This document shows positions 1 to 7,551 of a stretch of DNA of 14,722 nt, one piece after another (position 1 is the first letter of the stretch; each line of letters begins with the position of its first letter). The translations under genes were made by a program, and so were the position numbers. This DNA is from Actinomycetota bacterium (lineage in GTDB: Bacteria; Actinomycetota; Actinomycetes; Nanopelagicales; Nanopelagicaceae). The stretch is from contig WLHG01000008.1 of the NCBI GenBank assembly GCA_009702845.1, positions 1 through 14,722 of the forward strand. Direction: 5' to 3'. The notes below the pieces were generated by a model. It was given only the letters and a program-made list of their open reading frames with translations, was not told the origin of the DNA and made no database searches.

Positions 1-687
1 GATGGTCAAAGAAACGTCGACGCTTCACGCCAGTCATTGATTTCCGAGCTTGATAAATCACTAGCTCGCTTGGGAAGTGAGTTTGTTGATATCTGGCAGA
101 TCCATGCCTGGGATTCCAACACTCCTCTGGATGAGACATTGGCAGCTCTCGACTATGCATATACAACCGGGCGCGCTCGTTATGTTGGGGTCAGTAACTA
201 TGCAGGATGGCAGTTAGCGCGAGCAGCGACGAAGCAGCAGTCAAACTCAATGAAGGCACCGATTACCAGCATTCAATCGGAGTATTCACTTCTTAATCGA
301 GATGTAGAGATAGAACTTCTGGAGTGCGCACAGGATTGTGGCGTTGGTTTTCTTGCGTGGTCACCACTTGCTCGTGGTGTTTTAACGGGTAAGTATCGAA
401 ATGGAGTTCCGAGCGATTCACGCGGTGCAGCGCCTCACTTTGCTAAACATATCGAACCCTATTTAGATTCTCGTAGTTCTAGAATCGTAGAGGCCGTGGC
501 AGTTGCAGCTAGCGGCCTTGGCTACTCACCCCTTGAAGTTGCTCTCGCATGGGTAAGGGATGCTCCAGGAGTAACTAGCGCGATTATCGGTGCGCGAACG
601 GGAGCTCAACTCCGTGGAGTCATAAAGAGTGAAGAGATTTCGCTTCCAGATATTCTTCGAAGCGCACTCAACGACGTAAGCGCTTAA
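1..687 (+). CDS. Aldo/keto reductase, 5' truncated by window edge
   Basis: NAD(P)H-dependent reductase of aldehydes and ketones, cytosolic, of the Kv-beta/general-stress-protein-69 type. The frame is open from base 1 (228 visible residues), so the N-terminal third with the catalytic Asp, Tyr and Lys lies outside the window. Visible family signatures are SLARLGSEFVDIWQIHAWD, with the active-site-region His encoded at 103-105; RYVGVSNYAGWQL; QSEYSLLNR; the segment FLAWSPLARGVLTGKYR before a mobile loop; and the cofactor-binding tail SAIIGARTGAQL. The TTG at 37 is only an internal codon, since homology runs upstream of it. Its TAA overlaps by four bases the stop of the convergent peptidase gene, with no terminator between them. 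The family is very broad, so the substrate cannot be told. The family call is secure. Confidence 0.93.
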   Translation, partial: DGQRNVDASRQSLISELDKSLARLGSEFVDIWQIHAWDSNTPLDETLAALDYAYTTGRARYVGVSNYAGWQLARAATKQQSNSMKAPITSIQSEYSLLNRDVEIELLECAQDCGVGFLAWSPLARGVLTGKYRNGVPSDSRGAAPHFAKHIEPYLDSRSSRIVEAVAVAASGLGYSPLEVALAWVRDAPGVTSAIIGARTGAQLRGVIKSEEISLPDILRSALNDVSA

Positions 688-1991
688 GAGTTTTCCAGAA
701 AATCTTTCAATACGCGGACGCCGAAAGTTAAGCCCTCAACTGGTACACGCTCATCAACTCCATGGAACATCGCCATGAAATCGAAATCTTCATCTAACTT
801 CAAAGGTGAAAAGCCATACCCGATGATGCCGAGCTCTGCTAATGCCTTGTTATCTGTTCCACCGCTCATCAAATACGGAACAGGAATTGCCTCCGGATCC
901 TCCTTAAGAATGGCATGACACATGGCATCTACAAGATCGCCCTCAAAAGGTACTTCTAGCGCCTTATCGCGCGCAATAGTTTCAACGACTATGTGCGGTC
1001 CGATAAGAGAGCGGATCGTTTCATTCAGCTCATCTTCAAACCCAGGGATAAACCGTCCATCAATCACCGCACTTGCCGAGCCGGGAATTACATTTGCCTT
1101 ATAACCTGCCTCCAGGATAGTTGGGTTCGCAGTATTTTGAAGCGTTGCACCAATCATGCGAGCAGCAAAGCCAACTTCGGAAAGCAGTGGGCGTAGATCT
1201 TTTTCATCATAAACCTTGCCTGCTGCACTAGCTACACGTTTGAAAAGCGCCTTTACCGTTGTGCTATAGCGCTGAGGCCATTGATGGTTACCAATTTTTG
1301 CAACGGCCTCGGTCAATCTCGTTAAAGCATTCTCATCATTCATTAGCGAGCCATGACCTGCGCGACCATGTGCAGTTAATCTCATCCAGTGAATACCTTT
1401 TTCAGCAGTCTCAATCATGTAGAGGCGTTTACCGTTTCCGATAGTGACGGAAAAACCGCCAACCTCAGATATCGCTTCGGTACAACCGGCAAAAAGCTCT
1501 GGGTGGTTATCAACCAACCAGTGTGATCCGTAAATACTTCCCGCCTCTTCGTCGGCAAAAAAAGCTAGGACAATGTCGCGCGGTGGAATATAGCCATCTC
1601 GAGACCATTGTCTGACCGTTGCCAAAATCATCGCATCCATGTTCTTCATATCTACCGCGCCACGGCCCCAAATCATGCCGTCGATAATGTCGCCGCAGAA
1701 GGGATCAACGCTCCAATCAGCGGCATTTGCCGGTACAACATCTATATGCCCATGCACAACTAATCCCGGTCTAGTCGAATCCGATCCTTTAATTCTCGCC
1801 ATTACATTGCAGCGACCTGGTGCCGATTCGTAGACTGTCGATTCAATTCCTGCCTCGGCAAGAGATTTCACTACGTATTGTGCGACCGCTCTCTCATCAC
1901 CCTTACCGTCGCCGAAGTTAACGCTGGGGATTCTGATTAAATCCTGGCATATCTGGATGGCTTCGTTTTCAATAAGGCTTCTAGTCGTCAT
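684..1991 (-). CDS. M20 family zinc peptidase/deacylase (downstream copy of tandem pair)
   Basis: Cytosolic di-zinc amidohydrolase of the ArgE/DapE/carboxypeptidase G2 superfamily (M20), 435 residues. All metal-site motifs are visible: HGHIDVVP with H82 as zinc ligand and D84; bridging D114 in GRGAVDMK; E148-E149 in ADEEAGS (general base and ligand); E176 in ISEVGG; and H410 in MFHGVDERVP near the C terminus. The lid/dimerisation domain lies at about 190-320. The ATG is preceded on the minus strand by a GAGAGG Shine-Dalgarno about nine bases away. It lies 29 bases after the paralogous gene that ends at 2021 and is surely co-transcribed with it. M20 proteins of this length often cleave dipeptides, N-acyl or N-carbamoyl amino acids, and the true substrate is unknown. 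I do not assign argE or dapE, because no arginine or lysine pathway gene is near. Confidence 0.93.
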   Translation of the reverse strand: MTTRSLIENEAIQICQDLIRIPSVNFGDGKGDERAVAQYVVKSLAEAGIESTVYESAPGRCNVMARIKGSDSTRPGLVVHGHIDVVPANAADWSVDPFCGDIIDGMIWGRGAVDMKNMDAMILATVRQWSRDGYIPPRDIVLAFFADEEAGSIYGSHWLVDNHPELFAGCTEAISEVGGFSVTIGNGKRLYMIETAEKGIHWMRLTAHGRAGHGSLMNDENALTRLTEAVAKIGNHQWPQRYSTTVKALFKRVASAAGKVYDEKDLRPLLSEVGFAARMIGATLQNTANPTILEAGYKANVIPGSASAVIDGRFIPGFEDELNETIRSLIGPHIVVETIARDKALEVPFEGDLVDAMCHAILKEDPEAIPVPYLMSGGTDNKALAELGIIGYGFSPLKLDEDFDFMAMFHGVDERVPVEGLTFGVRVLKDFLENS

Positions 1992-2020
1992 TTCGCTATC
2001 CTCTCATCAAATTGCTGCTT

Positions 2021-3328
2021 TTAGCAGTTCTCAAGAAAACTCTCTAAGACTTTTACTCCGAAAATTAATCCATCCACGGGAACTCTTTCATCGACGCCGT
2101 GAAAGAGTGACATAAAATCTAAATCAGGCGGCAAGAGCAATGGGGCAAATCCATAACCTTCAATTCCTAGCTTTGCGAGGGACTTATTGTCTGTGAAGCC
2201 ACCCATAAGAAATGGAACTGGAGTTCCATCGGGATCGCCCATTAACAAGGCCTTATTCATAGCTGCCGAAATTGCCCCGTCAAAAGGAAATTCAAGACCT
2301 TCTCCCTTGGCGATTGTCGTTATCTCTATATTAGGCCCCACGATATTGGCCAGGGTTTCTTCAAACTCATTTTCAAAACCCGGCAGAAAGCGTCCATCGA
2401 TGACGGCAGATGCCGATTGAGGGATCACATTTGCTTTGTAACCCGCTTCTAGCATTGTTGGATTAGCTGTGTGTTGCAACGTCGCTCTCATCATTCGAGA
2501 AGCCGATCCCAACTCATTTAAGAGTGGGCGAAAATCTTTCATGTCGATGGGTTTTTGCGCAACTTTGGCTACGGTTGTAAAGAACTCTTTAACTGTTCGC
2601 GTATATTTTTGAGGCCATTGATGGGCGGCGATCTTTGTCACGGCTTCGGCTACGGCGCTAACAGCGTTTTCTTCATTGATCATCAATCCATGTCCAGCTA
2701 GACCCGTGGCAGTTAATCGCATCCAGTGATACCCCTTTTCCGCCGATTGCACTGGGTACAAGCGTTTTCCGTTCTTCAAAGTAACTGAAAAGCCACCTAC
2801 TTCGGATATTGCTTGATTACATCCAGCGAATAACTCTGGGTGATTGTCGACCATCCAGCGGGATCCAAAAATACTTCCGGCTTCTTCATCGGCAAAAAAT
2901 GCTACAACAATATCGCGTGGTGGAACGTAACCATTTCGACCCCACTTGCGAACGATCGCAAGAATCATGGCGTCCATGCCTTTCATATCTACAGCGCCAC
3001 GGCCCCAAATCATGCCGTCGATAATGTCACCACAAAAGGGATCAACGCTCCAGTCATCTGCATTCACCGGTACAACATCTAAATGTCCATGAACTACCAA
3101 CCCTGGCCGAGCGGAGTCACGACCATTAATTCTCGCAATGACATTGCATCGACCAGGAGCTGATTCATAAATCGTTGACGCAATTCCAACCTCGGCTAGA
3201 GAGGCGACAACGTAATCTGCAACCTCTTGCTCGTTTCCCTTACCCTCACCAAAATTAACGCTAGGGATGCGGATGAGCTCTTGGCATATTTGGATCACTT
3301 CGCCTTCAAGATGGGCATTAGTGGTCAT
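2021..3328 (-). CDS. M20 family zinc peptidase/deacylase (upstream copy of tandem pair)
   Basis: Paralogue of the gene at 684-1991, also 435 residues, with every metal-site residue at the same position: H82 and D84 in HGHLDVVP, D114, E148-E149, E176 and H410. By my count 77 of the first 100 residues are identical. Divergence is greater in the lid domain (about 190-340) and in the C-terminal loop, LMGGFTDNKSL here against LMSGGTDNKAL in the other copy. This suggests the two enzymes keep the same chemistry but may differ in substrate. It is first in a two-gene operon; its ATG is 43 bases from the divergent tRNA-Leu, so the promoters of both must sit in that short gap or inside the neighbouring genes. 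A GAGAGA Shine-Dalgarno lies about eight bases before the ATG. The substrate is unknown. Confidence 0.93.
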   Translation of the reverse strand: MTTNAHLEGEVIQICQELIRIPSVNFGEGKGNEQEVADYVVASLAEVGIASTIYESAPGRCNVIARINGRDSARPGLVVHGHLDVVPVNADDWSVDPFCGDIIDGMIWGRGAVDMKGMDAMILAIVRKWGRNGYVPPRDIVVAFFADEEAGSIFGSRWMVDNHPELFAGCNQAISEVGGFSVTLKNGKRLYPVQSAEKGYHWMRLTATGLAGHGLMINEENAVSAVAEAVTKIAAHQWPQKYTRTVKEFFTTVAKVAQKPIDMKDFRPLLNELGSASRMMRATLQHTANPTMLEAGYKANVIPQSASAVIDGRFLPGFENEFEETLANIVGPNIEITTIAKGEGLEFPFDGAISAAMNKALLMGDPDGTPVPFLMGGFTDNKSLAKLGIEGYGFAPLLLPPDLDFMSLFHGVDERVPVDGLIFGVKVLESFLENC

Positions 3329-3371
3329 TTCGCCATTCTCTCATCGAATTGCTATCCTTACCCTTCACTCA

Positions 3372-3455
3372 GTCCGGGTGGCGGAATTGGCAGACGCGCT
3401 AGCTTGAGGTGCTAGTTCCCGCAAGGGATTGGGAGTTCAAGTCTCCTCTCGGACA
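3372..3455 (+). tRNA. tRNA-Leu(GAG)
   Basis: Class II tRNA of 84 nt. The acceptor stem GTCCGGG (3372-3378) pairs with CTCGGAC (3448-3454) with one G-U, and A3455 is the discriminator. The anticodon stem CTAGC/GCTAG encloses the loop TTGAGGT, with anticodon GAG at 3406-3408, reading CUC and CUU. A long variable arm (TCCC-GCAA-GGGA) marks it as a leucine tRNA. The T arm is GGGAG-TTCAAGT-CTCCT. CCA is not fully encoded: the discriminator is followed by CAT, whose AT opens the apt start codon at 3457. Mature 3' ends therefore need trimming and CCA addition. It is the first transcribed element of a dense + strand run. A TATCCT at 3353-3358 could be its -10 box, but I see no good -35. Confidence 0.97.
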
Positions 3456-3456
3456 C

Positions 3457-3984
3457 ATGCAGATAGATGAAGCCCTTTCGCTCATCCGTGAAATCCCTGA
3501 TTACCCCAAACCTGGTATTCGGTTCCAGGACATCACTCCACTCCTTGCAAATGGAGAAGCCTTTACAGCGGTCACAAATCATTTTGCCACCTTTGCAAAC
3601 GCGCCAACATTGATTGCAGGTATCGAAGCACGGGGCTTCATTTTTGCCTCAGCGGTTGCCCATTCTCTTGGCTCTGGATTTATCCCTATCCGTAAAGCTG
3701 GAAAGCTTCCACATACTGTTATTTCGCAAAGTTATGGCCTCGAGTATGGCAGCGACGTTCTCGAAATTCATACCGATGCGATAGCAGAAGGATCCAAGGT
3801 TCTGCTCATCGATGATGTGCTAGCCACGGGCGGAACGATTTGTGCCGCTATTGATTTGATCCATCGCAGTGGCGGCACAGTCGCCCATGTTCTTGCTCTC
3901 ATCGAAATTGCAGATCTTCCAGGAAGAGAAAATGTTAAAAGCAAATTCCCTGGCATTGATATCACTACTCTGATACTTACATAA
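3457..3984 (+). CDS. apt: Adenine phosphoribosyltransferase
   Basis: Type I phosphoribosyltransferase that makes AMP from adenine and PRPP in purine salvage; cytosolic, usually a dimer. With the ATG at 3457 the protein is 175 residues, the usual length. Visible motifs are the N-terminal hood IPDYPKPGIRFQDITPLL (13-30), IAGIEARGFIF (53-63) and the PRPP loop VLLIDDVLATGGT (115-127) with its acidic pair D119-D120. Earlier in-frame starts would fall inside the tRNA-Leu gene and add non-homologous residues. The ATG is two bases after the tRNA discriminator, so there is no room for a Shine-Dalgarno except within the tRNA; the GGGAG of its T arm lies about 21 bases off, too far. Translation is probably from a processed, almost leaderless end. 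The acyltransferase gene starts two bases after the stop codon. Confidence 0.96.
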   Translation: MQIDEALSLIREIPDYPKPGIRFQDITPLLANGEAFTAVTNHFATFANAPTLIAGIEARGFIFASAVAHSLGSGFIPIRKAGKLPHTVISQSYGLEYGSDVLEIHTDAIAEGSKVLLIDDVLATGGTICAAIDLIHRSGGTVAHVLALIEIADLPGRENVKSKFPGIDITTLILT

Positions 3985-3986
3985 AA

Positions 3987-5837
3987 ATGCGTGTACTCCA
4001 GATTCAAGGGTTGCGCGCTTTCGCGGCAATCGTAGTAACTTTCTTTCACGCACGTTTAGTTCCTGGTGGATTCATCGGCGTTGATATTTTTTATGTTATT
4101 TCTGGCTACTTAATAACTGGTCTAATTCTGCGCGAAATAGAAAGTACCGGCCATCTCAATCTCGCAGCTTTCTATCAGCGCCGTATAAAACGTTTGTTGC
4201 CAACATCGGTCTTCGTACTATTTACTACCGCTTTCGTCGGATGGTTTGTGTTGCCAGCAATCACACGAGATGTTCTTGGTAGAGATCTCTTTGCAGCTGC
4301 TGCATATATTTCTAACTACTTATTTGCCTGGTGGGAGAATGATTACCAGAATCTGAATGCAACCCCTTCCCCATTTATTCACTATTGGTCACTCGCAGTT
4401 GAAGAGCAGTTCTACTTAATTTGGCCGATACTAATGATTCTCTTGGCTCGATTGGGAAAACGGGCAGTGTTATTGGGTATTTCAGTCATAACAACCCTCT
4501 CTCTTATTCTCTCGATTTACCAAACTCAGACTTCCCCAATATGGGCCTTCTATTCATTACCAACACGCGCATGGGAACTGGGGATAGGTGCGCTGCTTCT
4601 ATTCATCCCAGTTAATGCATTTAAACACCGACTCTTACCGTGGCTTGGTCTATCAGCAATCCTTGTCGCATCCTTTAACTTTAACGACAACACCGCCTTC
4701 CCCGGCATTAATGCATTACTTCCAGTTGTAGGTACTGCAATATTGATTGCCAGTATTTCGAAGTGGCCACCAGTCTTTAATCATCTCTCAAATAACCGTA
4801 TTTCTCAGTGGCTCGGAAAGATTTCGTATCCTCTTTACTTATGGCACTGGCCAGCTCTTGTTATACCGAGCAGTGCACTCGGTCGACCTTTACACGTGCT
4901 CGAACGTTTTGCCTGCATCGGGCTGACTGTTGTTTTGGCACATCTTACAAATAGATTTATAGAAGAACCCCTTCGCCATGTAAAGATTGCACCAAAGAAA
5001 CTTTACAGGGCTGCCTTGAGTACCACCGTCGCCTCACTTGTGATTGGAATTCTCATTTCAACTTCCGCGACATCGGTCATCGCAACTAAGGGCGATCACC
5101 CATACAGCTTTGATTTGACCCAAGTTATGTCAAAACCAGCGGTGTATGGCGATGGCTGTCATGTAAATTATGGTGAAACGAAATCGGGCTACTGCACTTA
5201 CGGTGATAAGAGTTCTTCAGTGACAATCGTCCTTTATGGCGATTCACATGCAGCTCAGTGGTTCCCAACTCTTGAAAAACTGGCAATCAAGAAATCCTTC
5301 AAATTGATCTCTTTCACTAAGTCCGCCTGTCCATCAGTTGACTCACCCCGTCCAGATCAAGGCGCTTTTAAGAACGCTCACTGTGAAAAATGGAGAGAAA
5401 ATTCGATTGCTCGAATTAAAGACATCCGTCCAGCCACGGTATTCGTGAGTAGTTTCCAGTACTACACACCTCGTGCCGGCAATAATGATCGTGCCAAATG
5501 GTGGAGCGAGGGTCAAAGAAAACTTCTGAGTTCGCTCAAAGGATCGAGCCCTCATCTAATTTATATCAGCGACACTCCTCATCCCTCGCGAGATATACCT
5601 TCATGTCTAGCCTCACGAAACTCGAGCCAGTGCGATCTATCCGAGAAGTCGATCGTTAGCGTCGTAAAAGGTTTTGAAGTCATCGACCCAACTCCATGGC
5701 TTTGTACCTCTTACTGCCCCGCCATCATCGACTCAATAGTTGCATATCGTGATGCATCCCATATATCCGTTGCGATGGCACTTCATTTATTGCCGCAGCT
5801 TGAGCGGGCTTTAAATGCCAAGGGTCTCTTTGACTAA
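3987..5837 (+). CDS. Membrane acyltransferase (acyltransferase-3 plus SGNH domain), OafA-like
   Basis: Integral membrane O-acyltransferase, 616 residues, of the two-domain OafA/OatA type that acetylates cell-surface polysaccharide, peptidoglycan or lipid. Residues 1-360 form about ten or eleven membrane helices with the acyltransferase-3 signatures: conserved His21 in TFFHARL, GGFIGVDIFYVISGYLIT (27-44), YWSLAVEEQFYLIWP (133-147) and ISYPLYLWHWPALV (279-292). The C-terminal half is an extracytoplasmic SGNH hydrolase-like domain with nucleophile S420 in YGDSHAAQW and the closing Asp-His pair D589/H592 in RDASHIS. Several Cys in 391-577 could form disulfides outside the membrane. The ATG lies two bases after the apt stop with no clear Shine-Dalgarno, so translation is probably coupled to apt. 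No polysaccharide cluster lies nearby, so the acceptor is unknown. Confidence 0.92.
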   Translation: MRVLQIQGLRAFAAIVVTFFHARLVPGGFIGVDIFYVISGYLITGLILREIESTGHLNLAAFYQRRIKRLLPTSVFVLFTTAFVGWFVLPAITRDVLGRDLFAAAAYISNYLFAWWENDYQNLNATPSPFIHYWSLAVEEQFYLIWPILMILLARLGKRAVLLGISVITTLSLILSIYQTQTSPIWAFYSLPTRAWELGIGALLLFIPVNAFKHRLLPWLGLSAILVASFNFNDNTAFPGINALLPVVGTAILIASISKWPPVFNHLSNNRISQWLGKISYPLYLWHWPALVIPSSALGRPLHVLERFACIGLTVVLAHLTNRFIEEPLRHVKIAPKKLYRAALSTTVASLVIGILISTSATSVIATKGDHPYSFDLTQVMSKPAVYGDGCHVNYGETKSGYCTYGDKSSSVTIVLYGDSHAAQWFPTLEKLAIKKSFKLISFTKSACPSVDSPRPDQGAFKNAHCEKWRENSIARIKDIRPATVFVSSFQYYTPRAGNNDRAKWWSEGQRKLLSSLKGSSPHLIYISDTPHPSRDIPSCLASRNSSQCDLSEKSIVSVVKGFEVIDPTPWLCTSYCPAIIDSIVAYRDASHISVAMALHLLPQLERALNAKGLFD

Positions 5838-5858
5838 AGTTATGGCAAGATAGTTTGC

Positions 5859-6503
5859 ATGGCTGAGTTAATCTATTACTGCGGGACTATGGATAGCGGC
5901 AAGTCGACGCTTGCCCTGCAGACGGCACATAATCATCACAGTCGTGGTCGAAGCGGTGTGATATTCACAAACAAAGATCGCGCCGGAAGTGGTGTCATCT
6001 CATCGCGTTTAGGACTCTCCTCTCCCGCCATTGAAGTTATCCCTGGCATGGATCTACATAAGCATGTCGTAGACCATTTATCGGCAGGTGATCGCATTGA
6101 TTACATCGTTTGCGATGAGGCTCAGTTCTATGAGCGTGCCCAAATCGAACAATTAGCTAAAATCGTTGATGGACTGGGCATCGACGTGTTTGCATTTGGA
6201 ATTCTGACGGATTTTCAAACCTTGCTCTTTCCAGGATCTGCACGATTGATTGAGCTGGCAGATCGCGTTCACGCTTTGCAGGTCGAAGCGCTGTGCTGGT
6301 GCGGTTCACGTGCAACACACAATGCCCGTACATCGGGTGGTGTAATGGTTGTTACGGGCGAGCAGGTCGTTGTTGGCGATGTAATACCGGGCGCAGAAAT
6401 CGCATATGAGGTTCTTTGTCGTCGTCATCACATGCGCCAAGTTACAGCGCGCGCTTCCAGGGCCGCTCACGTATCCTCGCAACCTCTTCCATTTAAGGAG
6501 TAA
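5859..6503 (+). CDS. tdk: Thymidine kinase (type II, zinc-containing)
   Basis: Phosphorylates thymidine to dTMP with ATP for deoxynucleoside salvage; cytosolic tetramer in known members. 214 residues. Walker A is GTMDSGKST (9-17), and the catalytic acidic motif is CDEAQFY (85-91) with E87 as likely base. The zinc site is formed by C146 and C148 (LCWCG) and C187 with H190 or H191 (VLCRRHH), a CxxH variant of the fourth ligand position. The lasso with ARTSGGV (156-162) covers the base. Family homology begins at the chosen ATG (ELIYYCGTMDSGKS), 21 bases after the acyltransferase stop. I see no Shine-Dalgarno in that gap. The last codons contain the Shine-Dalgarno of the alcohol dehydrogenase gene, which starts four bases after the TAA. 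The tail beyond residue 195 is not conserved. Confidence 0.95.
   Translation: MAELIYYCGTMDSGKSTLALQTAHNHHSRGRSGVIFTNKDRAGSGVISSRLGLSSPAIEVIPGMDLHKHVVDHLSAGDRIDYIVCDEAQFYERAQIEQLAKIVDGLGIDVFAFGILTDFQTLLFPGSARLIELADRVHALQVEALCWCGSRATHNARTSGGVMVVTGEQVVVGDVIPGAEIAYEVLCRRHHMRQVTARASRAAHVSSQPLPFKE
6495..6500 (+). promoter_or_regulatory. Shine-Dalgarno of the alcohol dehydrogenase gene
   Basis: AAGGAG, the strongest Shine-Dalgarno in the window, lies inside the last tdk codons, seven bases before the GTG at 6508. It decides that start over the upstream in-frame ATG at 6406, which would put 34 unrelated residues ahead of the family's N terminus. Confidence 0.85.
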
Positions 6504-6507
6504 TCAC

Positions 6508-7548
6508 GTGAAATCTCAAGGACTAGCTGCATTAAGCGCGGGAGCACAGTTAACACCATTTACCTTTGATCGTCGTGACTTAGGCAGCCACGATGTAGCT
6601 CTAGATATCTCCTACGCCGGTATATGTCACTCCGATATTCACCAGGTTCGAGAAGAGTGGGGACCGGCCATATTTCCAATGGTGCCGGGTCATGAAATTG
6701 CAGGTGTTGTAAGAGCAATCGGAAACTCTGTTACTAAGTTTGCCGTTGGGGATTTAATCGGAGTTGGCGTATTTATTGATTCATGTCGAACATGCCCAAG
6801 TTGTTTGTCAGGGCTTCAGCAGTATTGTGTCAATGGAATGACCGGCACATATAACACCTTGGAGCGCGATGGTAAGACGGTCGCATACGGTGGTTATTCC
6901 AATAATTTCGTGATCAACGAGGACTATGCCGTCCATATTCCATCAAACCTTTCATTAGCAGGTGTCGCTCCGCTTTTGTGTGCAGGAATTACTCTGTACT
7001 CGCCATTGAAAAAATGGGGTGCGCGTGCTGGCATGCAGGTAGGTGTCATGGGTCTTGGAGGATTGGGGCACATGGGAGTTAAGTTTGCCCACGCAATGGG
7101 GGCAGAGGTTACCGTCTTCTCCCACTCCCCTGCTAAAGAGATCGATGCAAAGGCTATGGGAGCAGATCACTTTGTTGTGACACGAGACCCAGCCGCTCTC
7201 ACGCCTTTGCACAAGAAATTCGATTTAATACTAAATACTGTCAGCGCCGATCTTGATATAAATCTCTATCTAGATTTACTCACCTTAGATGGCACATTGG
7301 TCGTTATAGGTCTACCAGGAAAGCCGTACACCGTTAATGTCGGTTCGCTTCTTGATGGGCGTCGTCGAATCGCCGGGTCAATGATCGGCGGAATTCCTGA
7401 GATACAAGAGATGCTCAATTTCTGTGGAGAACATTCGATAGTAAGTGATGTGGAGATTATCCGGGCCAGCTACGCCGACACTGCCTATGCGCGAACAGTT
7501 GCAAGTGATGTTAAATATCGATTCGTGATCGATGCTTCTACCTTTTAG
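6508..7548 (+). CDS. Zinc-dependent alcohol dehydrogenase, cinnamyl-alcohol/YahK-like
   Basis: Medium-chain zinc dehydrogenase of 346 residues that reversibly reduces aldehydes to alcohols, probably with NADPH; cytosolic. The GTG start is set by its AAGGAG. The catalytic zinc ligands are C40 (GICHSD), H62-E63 (PGHEIAG) and C158 (LLCAG). The structural zinc lobe is C93, C96, C99 and C107 (DSCRTCPSCLSGLQQYC). The Rossmann loop is GLGGLGHMG (182-190), and the following VTVFSHSPAK (201-210), with Ser/His rather than Asp after the second strand, favours NADP(H). Overall order and motifs match the plant cinnamyl-alcohol and bacterial YahK group, which accept many aldehydes. It ends the apt-acyltransferase-tdk run, four bases after tdk, and its TAG is three bases from the convergent DUF554 stop, with no visible terminator. 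Confidence 0.94.
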   Translation: MKSQGLAALSAGAQLTPFTFDRRDLGSHDVALDISYAGICHSDIHQVREEWGPAIFPMVPGHEIAGVVRAIGNSVTKFAVGDLIGVGVFIDSCRTCPSCLSGLQQYCVNGMTGTYNTLERDGKTVAYGGYSNNFVINEDYAVHIPSNLSLAGVAPLLCAGITLYSPLKKWGARAGMQVGVMGLGGLGHMGVKFAHAMGAEVTVFSHSPAKEIDAKAMGADHFVVTRDPAALTPLHKKFDLILNTVSADLDINLYLDLLTLDGTLVVIGLPGKPYTVNVGSLLDGRRRIAGSMIGGIPEIQEMLNFCGEHSIVSDVEIIRASYADTAYARTVASDVKYRFVIDASTF

Positions 7549-7551
7549 TTG

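Noticed and set aside
3436..3455. tRNA-Leu 3' end as an attachment site of an integrated element
   Set aside because: I saw no second copy of the tRNA 3' sequence, no integrase and no phage-like genes; the downstream genes are chromosomal in character.
5830..5856. TTGACT and TAGTTT as a promoter for tdk
   Set aside because: The spacer is only 15 bases and the predicted transcript start would fall after the tdk ATG at 5859, so it cannot serve the chosen start.
6406..6507. N-terminal extension of the alcohol dehydrogenase from an upstream ATG
   Set aside because: The 34 extra residues overlap the end of tdk in another frame, lack family similarity, and a strong AAGGAG sits before the GTG at 6508.
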